Assembly (NCBI GenBank): GCA_018267195.1
Contig: JAFDYY010000035.1
Location: 1 to 32,247 of the forward strand
Reading direction: 5' to 3'
Source: Bacteroidota bacterium
Lineage (GTDB): Bacteria; Bacteroidota; Bacteroidia; Cytophagales; Cyclobacteriaceae
Length of the DNA stretch: 32,247 bases
The notes beneath the pieces were generated by a model that searched no databases, had not been told where the DNA came from, and worked only from the letters and a program-made list of their open reading frames with translations. The translations under genes and the position numbers were made by a program. This document shows positions 1-7,309 of the stretch, in pieces; the stretch's first letter is position 1; the number at the start of each line of letters is the position of its first letter.

Positions 1-825
1 GCCAAACCGGAAGATGACCCGCGCAACTGGCGCATGACCATTACCAACGGCCTCTGCTTCGGTGATGGTTGGAGCTTTTCCTTTACGCCCGGCAATGGCG
101 GCAGCGCGGCCGCTTCGCTGGACGAAGCCGCCAACGTTTCGCAATACTGGATTGCTGTTAACGAAGCGAGGTTGGCCGCCAATTTGGCGAAGGCGAATAG
201 TGATGGAGTGATGTTGATAGGGGCAGCTGCTCAGTCATTTTTTAACGCATGGAAAAAAAGCGAGTGGGTAATGATCGATCAGAAAGGAGGAGCCGTTACA
301 CTATACTATCAACTGACGCAAGGTGTAAGCTTGCTTGCGTTTAATGGACGACTGGGTGATTATCTGACGCAAAGCGGGACAAATGATTGGATTCCACGTT
401 CTCTTGCTAATGCGTTCTTTGGATCACAGATGAAAAAATACGGTGATAAGATAGATTGGAAAGTTGACCTTATGATTGCTGACGGAGCGACAAGGAGATT
501 AGATAACGGAAGAATTGAGATAACGATAGCTGTGAAAGCACTTCTGGACCCTACTCTAGCGTATCTTACTGTCGGGCATGAACTGATTCATGCTGAAGAT
601 TATCTTAATGGCAACTATGATTCATGGTATACCTCGATTAGTGCAAAAGGTTTTGAGGGCGACCTTTTAGGCTACATGACGCAAATGGTGGCGGAGTACC
701 ATGCCTACTCATGGGACGCAAACTTGGAAAGTCAATTCCGCGTGAACTATGGTGCACAGGACGAGTTCAAGTCTTTAACTGCTAACCTGAATGATTACGG
801 ACTAATGTACCTGTTCAACAAATGA
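1..825 (+). CDS. C-terminal part of RHS-type polymorphic toxin with HExxH metallopeptidase-like domain (5' truncated by window)
   Basis: The frame is open from base 1, so the gene begins outside the window; the ATG at 34 is internal. In visible-residue numbering, about residues 1-60 are GC-rich and low in complexity (Gly/Ala/Ser), as in the shared stalk of RHS/YD proteins. From about base 190 the DNA becomes AT-rich and the protein changes character, which marks a variable C-terminal toxin tip. The tip holds GHELIHAEDYLNG (H193, E194, H197), a zinc-peptidase HExxH motif, and a later MVAEYHAY with E232 as a likely third ligand. This layout recalls the metallopeptidase toxin tips of polymorphic toxins (M91/Tox-MPTase type), but I cannot assign the family. 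The next gene overlaps its stop by 4 bases (ATGA), as toxin-immunity pairs often do. The RHS assignment rests on context: an RHS core scrap at 1611-1796 and an RHS tail at 6222. Zinc peptidase activity is inferred from the motif only. Confidence 0.6.
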   Translation, partial: AKPEDDPRNWRMTITNGLCFGDGWSFSFTPGNGGSAAASLDEAANVSQYWIAVNEARLAANLAKANSDGVMLIGAAAQSFFNAWKKSEWVMIDQKGGAVTLYYQLTQGVSLLAFNGRLGDYLTQSGTNDWIPRSLANAFFGSQMKKYGDKIDWKVDLMIADGATRRLDNGRIEITIAVKALLDPTLAYLTVGHELIHAEDYLNGNYDSWYTSISAKGFEGDLLGYMTQMVAEYHAYSWDANLESQFRVNYGAQDEFKSLTANLNDYGLMYLFNK

Positions 826-1460
826 CAATGAGAATTATAGTATTATTAATGCTTCTTTGCCAGTTAACATGTGCACAGAAAATCCCCCTGATGTCATTAA
901 AGGTCAAAGAAGACACTCTGGCCTGCTCTAAATCGTGCGATAAAGCAATCGCTTCGTTGATTTTTACTAATGATTCAGACAGTGATATTTTGATCTATGG
1001 TTTAAAACACAACGGCAAAGACAGATTGAGCCCTGCCTTTAACGGCCTATCGGGTTTATGCGATGTAACACGTACTGGAACTGGGGCACAATTTGCATTA
1101 TATCACCCTGACGGAACTCAACAACTGGCGGAGTTTGAAATTGTTGATCATGATATTAGAAAAAATCGTGTAACAAAAAAAATGATGGACAGTGTTTTTC
1201 GTGTAGCCAACAAAGGTTTCCTCGAAAGCGCAAGGATATTGAAAGCGCATGAAGAAATTACCTTCGAAACAGAAGTGCCTTTGGAGCAGTTTAATTTGCA
1301 AAAAGGATTATACTATTTTCAGGTTGTTTATTACTGCGGTAACAAGTCTGCTGAAGTGCTTGACTCACATGAAGTCAAGAGGCCAGCACCACTATTCCAA
1401 GGTTGTGCAACGTCCGCCAAGATTCCTTTTATTGTAAGTCATGTCAGAAAATCAAAATAG
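822..1460 (+). CDS. Exported small protein, candidate immunity partner of the upstream metallopeptidase toxin
   Basis: The ATG at 822 overlaps the TGA of the toxin gene by 4 bases, so the two are translationally coupled. The 212-aa product starts with a hydrophobic signal peptide (MTMRIIVLLMLLCQLTCAQ; cleavage probably near A18-Q19). The mature part is rich in beta-strand-like sequence and has several cysteines (CSKSC, LCDV, YYCG, QGCA), which fits a disulfide-bonded periplasmic or surface protein. I recognise no family. Its position directly after a toxin tip, its small size and its coupling make it a candidate immunity protein acting outside the cytoplasm, which would match a peptidase toxin that works in the periplasm. 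This function is inferred from position alone. Another exported accessory protein is the alternative. Confidence 0.6.
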   Translation: MTMRIIVLLMLLCQLTCAQKIPLMSLKVKEDTLACSKSCDKAIASLIFTNDSDSDILIYGLKHNGKDRLSPAFNGLSGLCDVTRTGTGAQFALYHPDGTQQLAEFEIVDHDIRKNRVTKKMMDSVFRVANKGFLESARILKAHEEITFETEVPLEQFNLQKGLYYFQVVYYCGNKSAEVLDSHEVKRPAPLFQGCATSAKIPFIVSHVRKSK

Positions 1461-1659
1461 CGATGATCTGACGCAAGGTGGTACTGATCAAGGGTATCCT
1501 TTAAAAAAACATATTGAAAGTTCTATTACCATTGATCAATGGGTAGCTAAGTATCAAGGTAAGTCCTACCACTGCCCGTGTTGGTGTTCTTCACCAACAC
1601 GTTTTTTTAAAAGGTTGATATTGCCTTCATGTTTTCGAAACATCATCCCGAATTTTTGA
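1441..1659 (+). pseudogene. Truncated gene start fused to the RHS seam repeat
   Basis: The ATG at 1441 overlaps the end of the preceding gene by 20 bases. It opens with about 42 codons of hydrophilic, normal-looking protein (MSENQNSDDLTQGG..., to about VAKYQGK near base 1563). After that the reading frame enters the 94-bp repeat at 1569 and only accidentally stays open to 1659 (HCPCWCSSPT and on). The frame runs straight through a terminator hairpin, so the original 3' part of this gene has been lost at the repeat boundary. It may have been a cytoplasmic immunity gene or the next cassette gene. The same arrangement occurs at 7700. Confidence 0.5.
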
Positions 1660-1662
1660 CTG
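1569..1662 (+). repeat. 94-bp direct repeat, copy A (RHS seam repeat)
   Basis: Bases 1569-1662 match 7759-7852 with three differences (at about 1614, 1617 and 1629), roughly 97% identity. The repeat begins with a terminator hairpin and continues into codons reading FSKHHPEFLT in the RHS remnant frame. In both copies the sequence on the left is a gene cut off mid-frame and the sequence on the right is a different piece of RHS core. The repeat therefore looks like a homology block where cassettes are exchanged. Confidence 0.9.
1577..1608 (+). terminator. Rho-independent terminator in repeat copy A
   Basis: A perfect 10-bp stem CGTGTTGGTG / CACCAACACG with a TTCTT loop is followed at once by seven T (1602-1608). 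It would end transcription of the toxin/immunity cassette before the RHS remnant downstream. The same hairpin recurs at 7767-7798. Confidence 0.85.
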
Positions 1663-1796
1663 GCCGCTTTATGCAGGTTGATCCGCTCGCGCATATGAGC
1701 AGTGACTTGACACCGTACCATTATGCAAACAACAATCCGGTTGTGTTCAATGATCCGAGCGGGGCAGAGGTATCCGAAATATTCAGAATACAATGA
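1611..1796 (+). pseudogene. RHS core C-terminal remnant (displaced tip fragment)
   Basis: Starting just after the terminator, this frame reads ...FSKHHPEFLTGRFMQVDPLA, then HMSSDLTPYHYANNNP and FNDPSG, and stops at 1794-1796. GRFxQxDP...YxYxxNNPxxxxDPxG is the conserved end of the RHS repeat-associated core that precedes every toxin tip. Only about 20 residues follow the hallmark, so no toxin is left. The same hallmark with a full tip is at 6276-6410. This is a decayed or displaced RHS end, available as a homology arm for recombination. An ATG exists at 1629, but I see no evidence of expression. Confidence 0.8.
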
Positions 1797-1872
1797 ATTT
1801 TTAAAATTGTATGGTTTCGAAGATCATGAATAGAGAAGAATGGTTAAAACCATTTTCAGATAATTGGGTATT

Positions 1873-1910
1873 CCCCCATAGCCCATGGTTTAAACCGTGG
1901 GCTATGGGTG
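1873..1910. repeat. REP-like near-perfect palindrome
   Basis: The arms CCCATAGCCCATGGTTT and AAACCGTGGGCTATGGG pair over about 17 bp around the centre at 1891/1892, with one G-T wobble (1886/1897) and no loop to speak of. It lies in the gap between the RHS remnant and the leftward operon. No T-run follows on either strand, so it is not a typical terminator. It resembles the extragenic palindromes found in many Bacteroidota genomes. No transposase for it is visible in the window. Confidence 0.6.
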
Positions 1911-1913
1911 GGA

Positions 1914-1959
1914 GATGTGTTGCATTATCAAAACCGTTTTAACGGTTTGGGAACACATC
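1914..1959 (-). terminator. Nested hairpin at the end of the leftward three-gene operon
   Basis: Outer arms GATGTGTT (1914-1921) and AACACATC (1952-1959) enclose inner arms AAACCGTT (1931-1938) and AACGGTTT (1941-1948). The structure overlaps the stop codon of the 1958-3538 gene by two bases and lies immediately downstream of it on the minus strand. There is no clear U-tract, so it may protect the 3' end rather than terminate. Confidence 0.4.
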
Positions 1960-3538
1960 ATTTCCCCGGCAATACAATAGCCGGTTTATATGCCGAGGGC
2001 ATTGAATAATACCAGGCATTGATGAACAATGTATTGCTGCTAAAAGGCCCATCTCTCGTGGTTGGTGCAGATGCCTGCAACACCAGGTTCCACTCCTGAA
2101 TGCCTTCAAAATAATGTTTGGTAAATTGATACGTAGTTTTCTCCAAACTGTTTTTTTGCGATGAAATCAATTTTCCAAATTCATCAATGCCGTTTTTCTT
2201 GCTCCATCCTTCGGTTATGCTTGATGTTGGGTTAATGGTTATTTGATTGCCTGAGACCGTATAAGTTCCTGTTTCCTTCTTCAGGATAATATTGCTAATA
2301 GATTGGTTAAAGGTTTTTGAATAGAAACTGTAAGTGCCATCATTGGCAAAAATATATTCGTTTTCTATATAACCTGATGTGCCAGGATTATTGCTGCTGC
2401 TGCGGCTTATCCATGTACCTGCAAAGTCAATGTTGCTTGTGGCGGATATTTGCGTTGTGCTATTTGAAGTTGTCGCAGTGAGTGATTTATTTTCAAATCC
2501 GGTTTTCAATCCCGGTGGATTATCTATTAATGATTCTAATTCACGCATAGAATAACGAAATTCATAAGGTTCATTGGGCGCATTATATTTTCCGCCATCT
2601 CTTTGAGTAGGTTTGCCGGGACTAAGTATGAGCCTTGTTAAATTGTAGGCCGGATCATTTTCTATTTTGAAAGAATAGGTTACATTTTCCAATTTATATT
2701 CGGAAGATTTTACCAACTTACCCCATTCTTTGGTGCTGGATGTTTTACTCCAGAATTCGCCTTTCCCCGCTTTAGGAATAATGGTGATCCGGTTGCCGTT
2801 TACCGAATAGGTTCCGCTTTCATAAATGAATAAAATTTCTTTCGTTTTTGTGAGCCATTGTTTATTACGGAACAAATACGTGCCATCAGGATAGAATGCA
2901 TATTCTTTTCTTAAATAACCTGCGGTATATTGAGGCATACCGTTGATGTAATACCCTGTTGTTTCTAAAACATAATCGGTCCATAAACCTGCAATAGAGG
3001 TTTTACCTTCATTTTTTGTACTGGCAGATGATGAATTTGCATTTTCATTTTGTTTCACTTCTGCCAGTTCCAATGAATTTAGAAATTCGGATAGTTCCTT
3101 TTCATATTGTTTGGTGTTGAACATGATTACTACGCTTACGGTTTGTCCACCGCCGGTAGCAGATAATAAAGCCACATTGCCTTTCCCGCTATTGTCTGTA
3201 TAGCCGGTGCTGCCGGTTTCAATATCCCAGCCATTTTGGTTTGAAGAAGGTTGCATGGTTGGTTCGCCATCCAATTGTATTTGGTCGGCAATAGCCGCCT
3301 TCCATTTGCTCTTGAAGTTTTCAATGGCTGTAGCTGTGGAAGCAGAAGCATTGGTAATAATGGCCATGATGTATCCACCCGATTTTTTATCGCTGGCCAA
3401 TAACTGAACTGAGCCGTTATTCTGCTTTTGCTGCCAGCCTTTGGGCACAGTAAAAGAAATTACATCAAAGGTTTGCTTTTGTGCATACACGCTGATGCCA
3501 CAAAGCACGCATAGTAAAAAAGGAAATATTTTTTTCAT
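1958..3538 (-). CDS. Secreted protein with two tandem lipocalin-like domains
   Basis: This 526-aa protein has a signal peptide (residues 1-19, ending SVYAQ). Residues 22-155 form a PsbP/Mog1-like beta domain opening with FDVISFTVPKGW. A Ser/Asn-rich linker follows, then two copies of one domain: about 182-342 (GLW...EYAFYPDGTYLFR...SGTYSVNGNRITI...GKPTQRDG...IDNPPG) and about 372-525 (GTW...EYIFANDGTYSFY...TGTYTVSGNQITI...APTTRDG). The W-x(n)-F/DGTY-G-x-Y/W-G-N-x-I pattern is that of lipocalin-like beta-barrel families. The neighbour at 3547 is a paralogue with a single copy. Only 8 bases separate the two genes, so they are co-transcribed. No enzyme motif is seen. A role in binding a ligand or in the envelope is a guess. 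Confidence 0.75.
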   Translation of the reverse strand: MKKIFPFLLCVLCGISVYAQKQTFDVISFTVPKGWQQKQNNGSVQLLASDKKSGGYIMAIITNASASTATAIENFKSKWKAAIADQIQLDGEPTMQPSSNQNGWDIETGSTGYTDNSGKGNVALLSATGGGQTVSVVIMFNTKQYEKELSEFLNSLELAEVKQNENANSSSASTKNEGKTSIAGLWTDYVLETTGYYINGMPQYTAGYLRKEYAFYPDGTYLFRNKQWLTKTKEILFIYESGTYSVNGNRITIIPKAGKGEFWSKTSSTKEWGKLVKSSEYKLENVTYSFKIENDPAYNLTRLILSPGKPTQRDGGKYNAPNEPYEFRYSMRELESLIDNPPGLKTGFENKSLTATTSNSTTQISATSNIDFAGTWISRSSSNNPGTSGYIENEYIFANDGTYSFYSKTFNQSISNIILKKETGTYTVSGNQITINPTSSITEGWSKKNGIDEFGKLISSQKNSLEKTTYQFTKHYFEGIQEWNLVLQASAPTTRDGPFSSNTLFINAWYYSMPSAYKPAIVLPGK

Positions 3539-3546
3539 TACTTATT

Positions 3547-4587
3547 TTAGTTTTTAAATCCCGGCGGGTAATCAATTATTGATTTTCCTGCGTCAAATAC
3601 ATAGGAAGTGTACTGTCCGTTATCGGCAGGGTGATCGCCATCTCTTTGGGTTGGCTTGCCGTAACTAACCTTCAGATATCTACTATAGCTGCCGGTCTCA
3701 AATTCTATGGCATAGGTAACTGTTTCTAATGTATATTTTCCGGCTTTTTGATAAGGACCCCATTTATCTACGTTGTTACCCACGTTATCTTTAAGCCACC
3801 ATTCTGCTTTGCCTTTGGTAGGGGTAATTGTAAGTTTGTTTCCATTAACAGACCATTTACCGGTTTCGTAAACGAAGTATATGTTATCCCTCACAGCCAT
3901 CCAGTCTTTTTGCCGGAAAATATATGTGCCGTCACCATTAAAAAGATATTCTTTTTTCATATACCCCCCAGTGTACATATTATAACCGTTGATAAAACCC
4001 CTGCTTTCCCGGGTAAAGTTTATCCATGCCCCTACAATAGAACTGTTAGCGGTAGTGGGAGCAGAAACTGGTTGTACAGCATTATTTTCTGCACCGGCAC
4101 TTTCTTTAATAGTGCTCGCATCTAAATTTAAGGAGCCAATCAGCGTTTGGTAATCTTTTAAATAAGGCTTTGCTGTAGCGTTGCACAATACCGATACACA
4201 GATTTTGTTATTGGAATAAACGGTTAGTAGGGTGGCTACATTGGCACCGTTATATTGCCATACGCCACTACCGCTTATTACCGTCCAGCCGCCGGACGTT
4301 GTGGGTGCTGTTTTTTCCGGTGCAGAAATGTTTTTTCCCTGGGTTACAAGCTCGTTCCAATCCTTATCAAAATCTGCTTGTATAGCACCTTCGCTGTTCC
4401 TGTGATTATAAAGGACTATCTGTGCCCAACTGCCACCATCAATGCGTGAATAGGAAATATTTCCATCACTTTGTTTTTCCGTCCAGTCTTTTGGTGGTGT
4501 GTAAGTAACCCCATCGAAGGTTTTCTGTTGTGCAAAAGCGGAAGTGATAAGCGCAACGGTTAATGCGAGGAAGCATAATTTTTTCAT
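3547..4587 (-). CDS. Secreted lipocalin-like protein, paralogue of the downstream gene
   Basis: The chosen start is the ATG at 4587 (MKKLCFLALTVALITSAFAQ, a clean signal peptide); a TTG two codons earlier is possible. The product has 346 aa. Residues 24-155 open with FDGVTYTPPKDW and match the first domain of the neighbour. Residues about 185-346 are one lipocalin-like copy: GAW...KEYLFNGDGTYIFR...TGKWSVNGNKLTI...GKPTQRDG...IDYPPG. The PTQRDG and IDxPPG signatures are shared with the neighbour, so the operon grew by duplication. The 75-bp gap upstream is nearly all an 80-bp leader repeat also found before the 4664-5941 gene. The function is unknown. Confidence 0.75.
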   Translation of the reverse strand: MKKLCFLALTVALITSAFAQQKTFDGVTYTPPKDWTEKQSDGNISYSRIDGGSWAQIVLYNHRNSEGAIQADFDKDWNELVTQGKNISAPEKTAPTTSGGWTVISGSGVWQYNGANVATLLTVYSNNKICVSVLCNATAKPYLKDYQTLIGSLNLDASTIKESAGAENNAVQPVSAPTTANSSIVGAWINFTRESRGFINGYNMYTGGYMKKEYLFNGDGTYIFRQKDWMAVRDNIYFVYETGKWSVNGNKLTITPTKGKAEWWLKDNVGNNVDKWGPYQKAGKYTLETVTYAIEFETGSYSRYLKVSYGKPTQRDGDHPADNGQYTSYVFDAGKSIIDYPPGFKN

Positions 4588-4658
4588 TCGCAAAAATTTA
4601 CCCTGTAAAAATAGCGGGGAGCTACATGCCGGTCAATTATTAAAAAAGATGATTTTTT
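4579..4658 (-). repeat. Duplicated 80-bp leader, copy 1
   Basis: Bases 4579-4658 match 5933-6012 with three substitutions (about 96%). The repeat covers the first codons (ATGAAAAA) and about 70 bases upstream, and sits in front of the 3547-4587 gene on the minus strand. A duplicated leader suggests both genes carry the same promoter or mRNA control element. No obvious TAnnTTTG box is common to both copies. Confidence 0.85.
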
Positions 4659-4663
4659 CAAAC

Positions 4664-5941
4664 CTATTCCAGCAAATTCTTCACCGCATCAAAATCAAAG
4701 TTGTTGGTAAAATTTTCAACAAGGCTTTGACCAAGTGTTGTTTTTACATACCGGTAAGTGAGTTCAATCATATAAGGCTTTGCCTGATTTTTTTCGGCCC
4801 CCTTGAAATATTCTGGATTGTATTTATAAAGTGTTGCTCCGTTCCTGTCGTCCCAAAAACCACTGAAAGTAAATGAACCGGTTTTTTGTGCATCTTCTTT
4901 GGTATCAGCATAAGCAGTGCTGATATTCACTTGATCATTCGGGCCGGGGCCATAGCTGTTTTGCCAGGTAAATGTTTCCGGCTTTGATTTCACTACGGCA
5001 GGTTGTGCCAGCCAGGCTGCCGTATTTTCTTTCAAGACCTTTTGTACAATTGCTTTTTTTGTTTCAATCTTTTTTTCCCAATCAGGGTAGTTTGCTTTCC
5101 TAACAATAAGATTTCTTTTCCCGTTTTCATATAGCTGGGGATATTGTTGTGGGTTTTTCATCATACCGGCACTTTCTTTTTCAATGTCTTTTATCTTGTC
5201 GGCAATTATCATTTTTTCTCTGTCATAATATACCAGTAAGGCTTCCAGATATTCTCTGCGTGTAACGGGAACAAACAACAACTCCCCCGGTTTTGTGATG
5301 TACCAATGCCTGGTCATGTAGGTGCTGCGGCTGCCCTGCTTTACAGAAGACTCCGGTACATCCTGAAAATATCCTTTGCCATTATTTACAAATTTTGAGT
5401 CGTCTAATTTTATAAAATCGTGTAAGGCAATAAAGCGTCCATTGTATTTCATTGGTGTTTCAAAAACATAATTATCATCTTCAAAGCTGTAAGCGTTTTC
5501 AATTCCCGTATAACGGTTGACGTAAGCCCTGAAAACGTTTTCATATTCACTGTTGATCATCAGCTTATTTCTAACGCAGATATATTCATAGCAACCCATG
5601 TTAAGGTCATAGTTTGCCAAGGCATACTTGCCTGCTATGGTAGCCTTTGAATTTCCCGAAAAACTTGTTTTGAGTACACAGCCTTTAAGTGTATAATTGT
5701 TCCGGCTTTGTTTTTCCAGGGTTTCAATTTTTGTAAGCACAGTATTGGCGGTGGCTTTATTGGCAGCCGTTCCCAGGTTATCTAACCAGTGTGCTTTTTG
5801 CTGAGGCCATTCATTATGCGCTGCATCTATAAATTTGCCGGGAATTTCTTCCAGGTCTTTTGACGATTTGCAATCCTGTGCCAATACTGGTTGTGCCAGT
5901 AGAAGCGCAATGCTTATGTGTAAGAGAATGATTTTTTTCAT
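4664..5941 (-). CDS. Secreted protein of unknown function, first gene of the leftward operon
   Basis: The ATG at 5941 gives a signal peptide (MKKIILLHISIALLLAQPVLAQ) and a mature protein of about 403 residues; TTG at 5947 is an alternative. The mature part contains several cysteines (QDCK, KGCV, MGCYEYICVR), a charged helical middle (about residues 240-300) and a C-terminal beta-rich part ending TNNFDFDAVKNLLE. I recognise no domain. It is unlike the two downstream proteins in sequence but shares their leader repeat and direction, with 76 bases to the next start. The three genes probably form one exported set, bracketed by RHS fragments on both sides (1611-1796 and 6222-7304). Confidence 0.7.
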   Translation of the reverse strand: MKKIILLHISIALLLAQPVLAQDCKSSKDLEEIPGKFIDAAHNEWPQQKAHWLDNLGTAANKATANTVLTKIETLEKQSRNNYTLKGCVLKTSFSGNSKATIAGKYALANYDLNMGCYEYICVRNKLMINSEYENVFRAYVNRYTGIENAYSFEDDNYVFETPMKYNGRFIALHDFIKLDDSKFVNNGKGYFQDVPESSVKQGSRSTYMTRHWYITKPGELLFVPVTRREYLEALLVYYDREKMIIADKIKDIEKESAGMMKNPQQYPQLYENGKRNLIVRKANYPDWEKKIETKKAIVQKVLKENTAAWLAQPAVVKSKPETFTWQNSYGPGPNDQVNISTAYADTKEDAQKTGSFTFSGFWDDRNGATLYKYNPEYFKGAEKNQAKPYMIELTYRYVKTTLGQSLVENFTNNFDFDAVKNLLE

Positions 5942-6012
5942 TCGCAAAAATTTACCCTGTAAAAATAGTGGGGAGCTACATGCCGGTCAATCATTAAAAA
6001 AGATAATTTTTT
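5933..6012 (-). repeat. Duplicated 80-bp leader, copy 2
   Basis: This is the partner of 4579-4658. It includes the first codons of the 4664-5941 gene and its upstream region. To its right (6023-6041) is a hairpin CAAATGGT-AAA-ACCATTTG, absent from copy 1. Confidence 0.85.
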
Positions 6013-6133
6013 GGGTACATATCAAATGGTAAAACCATTTGTGAGGAACCTATTCCCTCGGTGTTCTTCCCCTACAAGTGATATTGCCTCAATGAAGCCC
6101 ACTCTTTCTTCCCCGCAGATTCTGTCAAGGAAT

Positions 6134-6202
6134 CCCAATCTAGCGCAAGCCCCAATCCAGCGCAAGCGTCCACTTGTGCTCCACTTGGTTTAAGTGACAA
6201 GT
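6134..6202. repeat. GCGCAAGC short repeats with adjoining hairpin
   Basis: CCCAATCTAGCGCAAGC (6134-6150) and CCCAATCCAGCGCAAGCGTCC (6151-6171) lie back to back, and a third copy is at 7739-7759, directly before seam repeat B. The tandem pair runs into a hairpin: ACTTGT (6172-6177) and CACTT (6182-6186) pair with AAGTG (6192-6196) and ACAAGT (6197-6202). Bases 6013-6221 show no convincing gene. The element precedes the orphan RHS tail at 6222 and may be another junction sequence. Confidence 0.6.
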
Positions 6203-6221
6203 ATTTTGTGATTGAAAGTTT

Positions 6222-7304
6222 TTGGATTTAATTTTCAGCGTGAGTAGAAAATATAAGTTTGGAGATTCAAGCACCATGTTCCGTGGCTACGACCCCGCGC
6301 TCGGCCGCTTCATGCAAATTGATCCGCTCGCTCACATGAGCAGCGGTCTTACGCCTTATCACTATGCTGGAAATAATCCAATTGGCTATAACGATCCAAC
6401 AGGTTTGCTGACGCAGGCAGAATTTGATCAGATACTAAGCGATCTTTGGAATCATCCATACGGGGGAAGTTGGTCAGCAGATGTAGGCGATGGTGGCGGT
6501 GGCACGACCACGTATTACACTTCTAACCTTGATGTATTTTATGGAGGCGTTGAAGCTATCGACAAGAGCAATGGATGGGGCAGCACAGCATACGGAAGCT
6601 TTGAAGAAAGCGCACAGGCATATGCGGCAGCCACCGGAGAGCCGATCCCATTAAGGCCAGTTAATATTCTTGAGACCCGGATGAATGATAATTGGTTGCA
6701 AACGAGGATAGATGAAGCATTAGCTGGAAAGTTTACACCTGGAAAAGATTATTGGCAACAATTTACGACATGGACATATGACCCAACAAGATTGTGGGGT
6801 GCATACTCTCCTGGTCAGTTAACACCGGGCCAATGGCTAACGGTTGGAATAGCAGCAACAGGAATTGGAGCTTTGGAAGTGGGCGGTGGTGCGTTGTTGG
6901 TGGCAGCAGGAAGATATGCAGCATCTCTGACATTGAGGTCTGCCGCAACCAATTTTAGTCTTAGTGTGGCTTCGCAAGCTGTCGTCAAACAAGACTTAAG
7001 TAAGATTGATTTTTTAGATGCTGGTTTAGCAGGGCTTGGCGGCCAAGGCTGGGGGCAAGTAGCAGTAGGTGTTTTAGGAGGGTTAGTTGATTATACGGGG
7101 GAAAAAGGTTTTGTTTCCGCAGGAGATAAATCTGGTTTTCAACTTGGCGCAGATATAGGTACGGGAGCTGCTTCGGGGCTTATCGGTGTAGGTATAAATG
7201 CACCGGGGCTAAACTTAAGCCCTGCGTGGCAGAACGCAGGAGGATTCCTAAACAATATGTTCGGTGATGGGCTGAATACAACTTTGACCTTAGGAGAGCA
7301 CTAA
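6222..7304 (+). CDS. Orphan RHS tail with glycine-rich hydrophobic C-terminal toxin candidate
   Basis: A stop at 6213 precedes the frame. The first start is TTG 6222, and ATG 6276 is an alternative. Residues 19-60 are the RHS hallmark (MFRGYDPALGRFMQIDPLAH, then YHYAGNNP and NDPTG). After it, about 300 residues form the variable tip. They have a Gly/Asp/Thr-rich stretch (about 85-100), Trp-rich segments, and from about residue 205 a long Gly/Ala-rich hydrophobic part (WLTVGIAATGIGALEVGGGA and later GTGAASGLIGVGI). This suggests a membrane-inserting or pretoxin region, though no nuclease or peptidase motif is visible. There is no signal peptide or RHS barrel, so alone it is an orphan rhs-CT cassette that would need recombination into a full RHS gene. 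The gene at 7310 follows after 5 bases and is the likely immunity partner. Confidence 0.7.
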   Translation: MDLIFSVSRKYKFGDSSTMFRGYDPALGRFMQIDPLAHMSSGLTPYHYAGNNPIGYNDPTGLLTQAEFDQILSDLWNHPYGGSWSADVGDGGGGTTTYYTSNLDVFYGGVEAIDKSNGWGSTAYGSFEESAQAYAAATGEPIPLRPVNILETRMNDNWLQTRIDEALAGKFTPGKDYWQQFTTWTYDPTRLWGAYSPGQLTPGQWLTVGIAATGIGALEVGGGALLVAAGRYAASLTLRSAATNFSLSVASQAVVKQDLSKIDFLDAGLAGLGGQGWGQVAVGVLGGLVDYTGEKGFVSAGDKSGFQLGADIGTGAASGLIGVGINAPGLNLSPAWQNAGGFLNNMFGDGLNTTLTLGEH

Positions 7305-7309
7305 TCTAC

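Noticed and set aside
4661..6056. Shared 10-mer AACCTATTCC at 4661 and 6047 as an extension of the leader repeat
   Set aside because: The copies are at different distances from the leader repeat and the first overlaps a stop codon, so chance cannot be excluded.
6056..6096. Possible third, decayed seam repeat (GGTGTTCTTC ... TGATATTGCCT)
   Set aside because: Only two short blocks match, the hairpin and T-run are missing, and the spacing differs; too weak to call.
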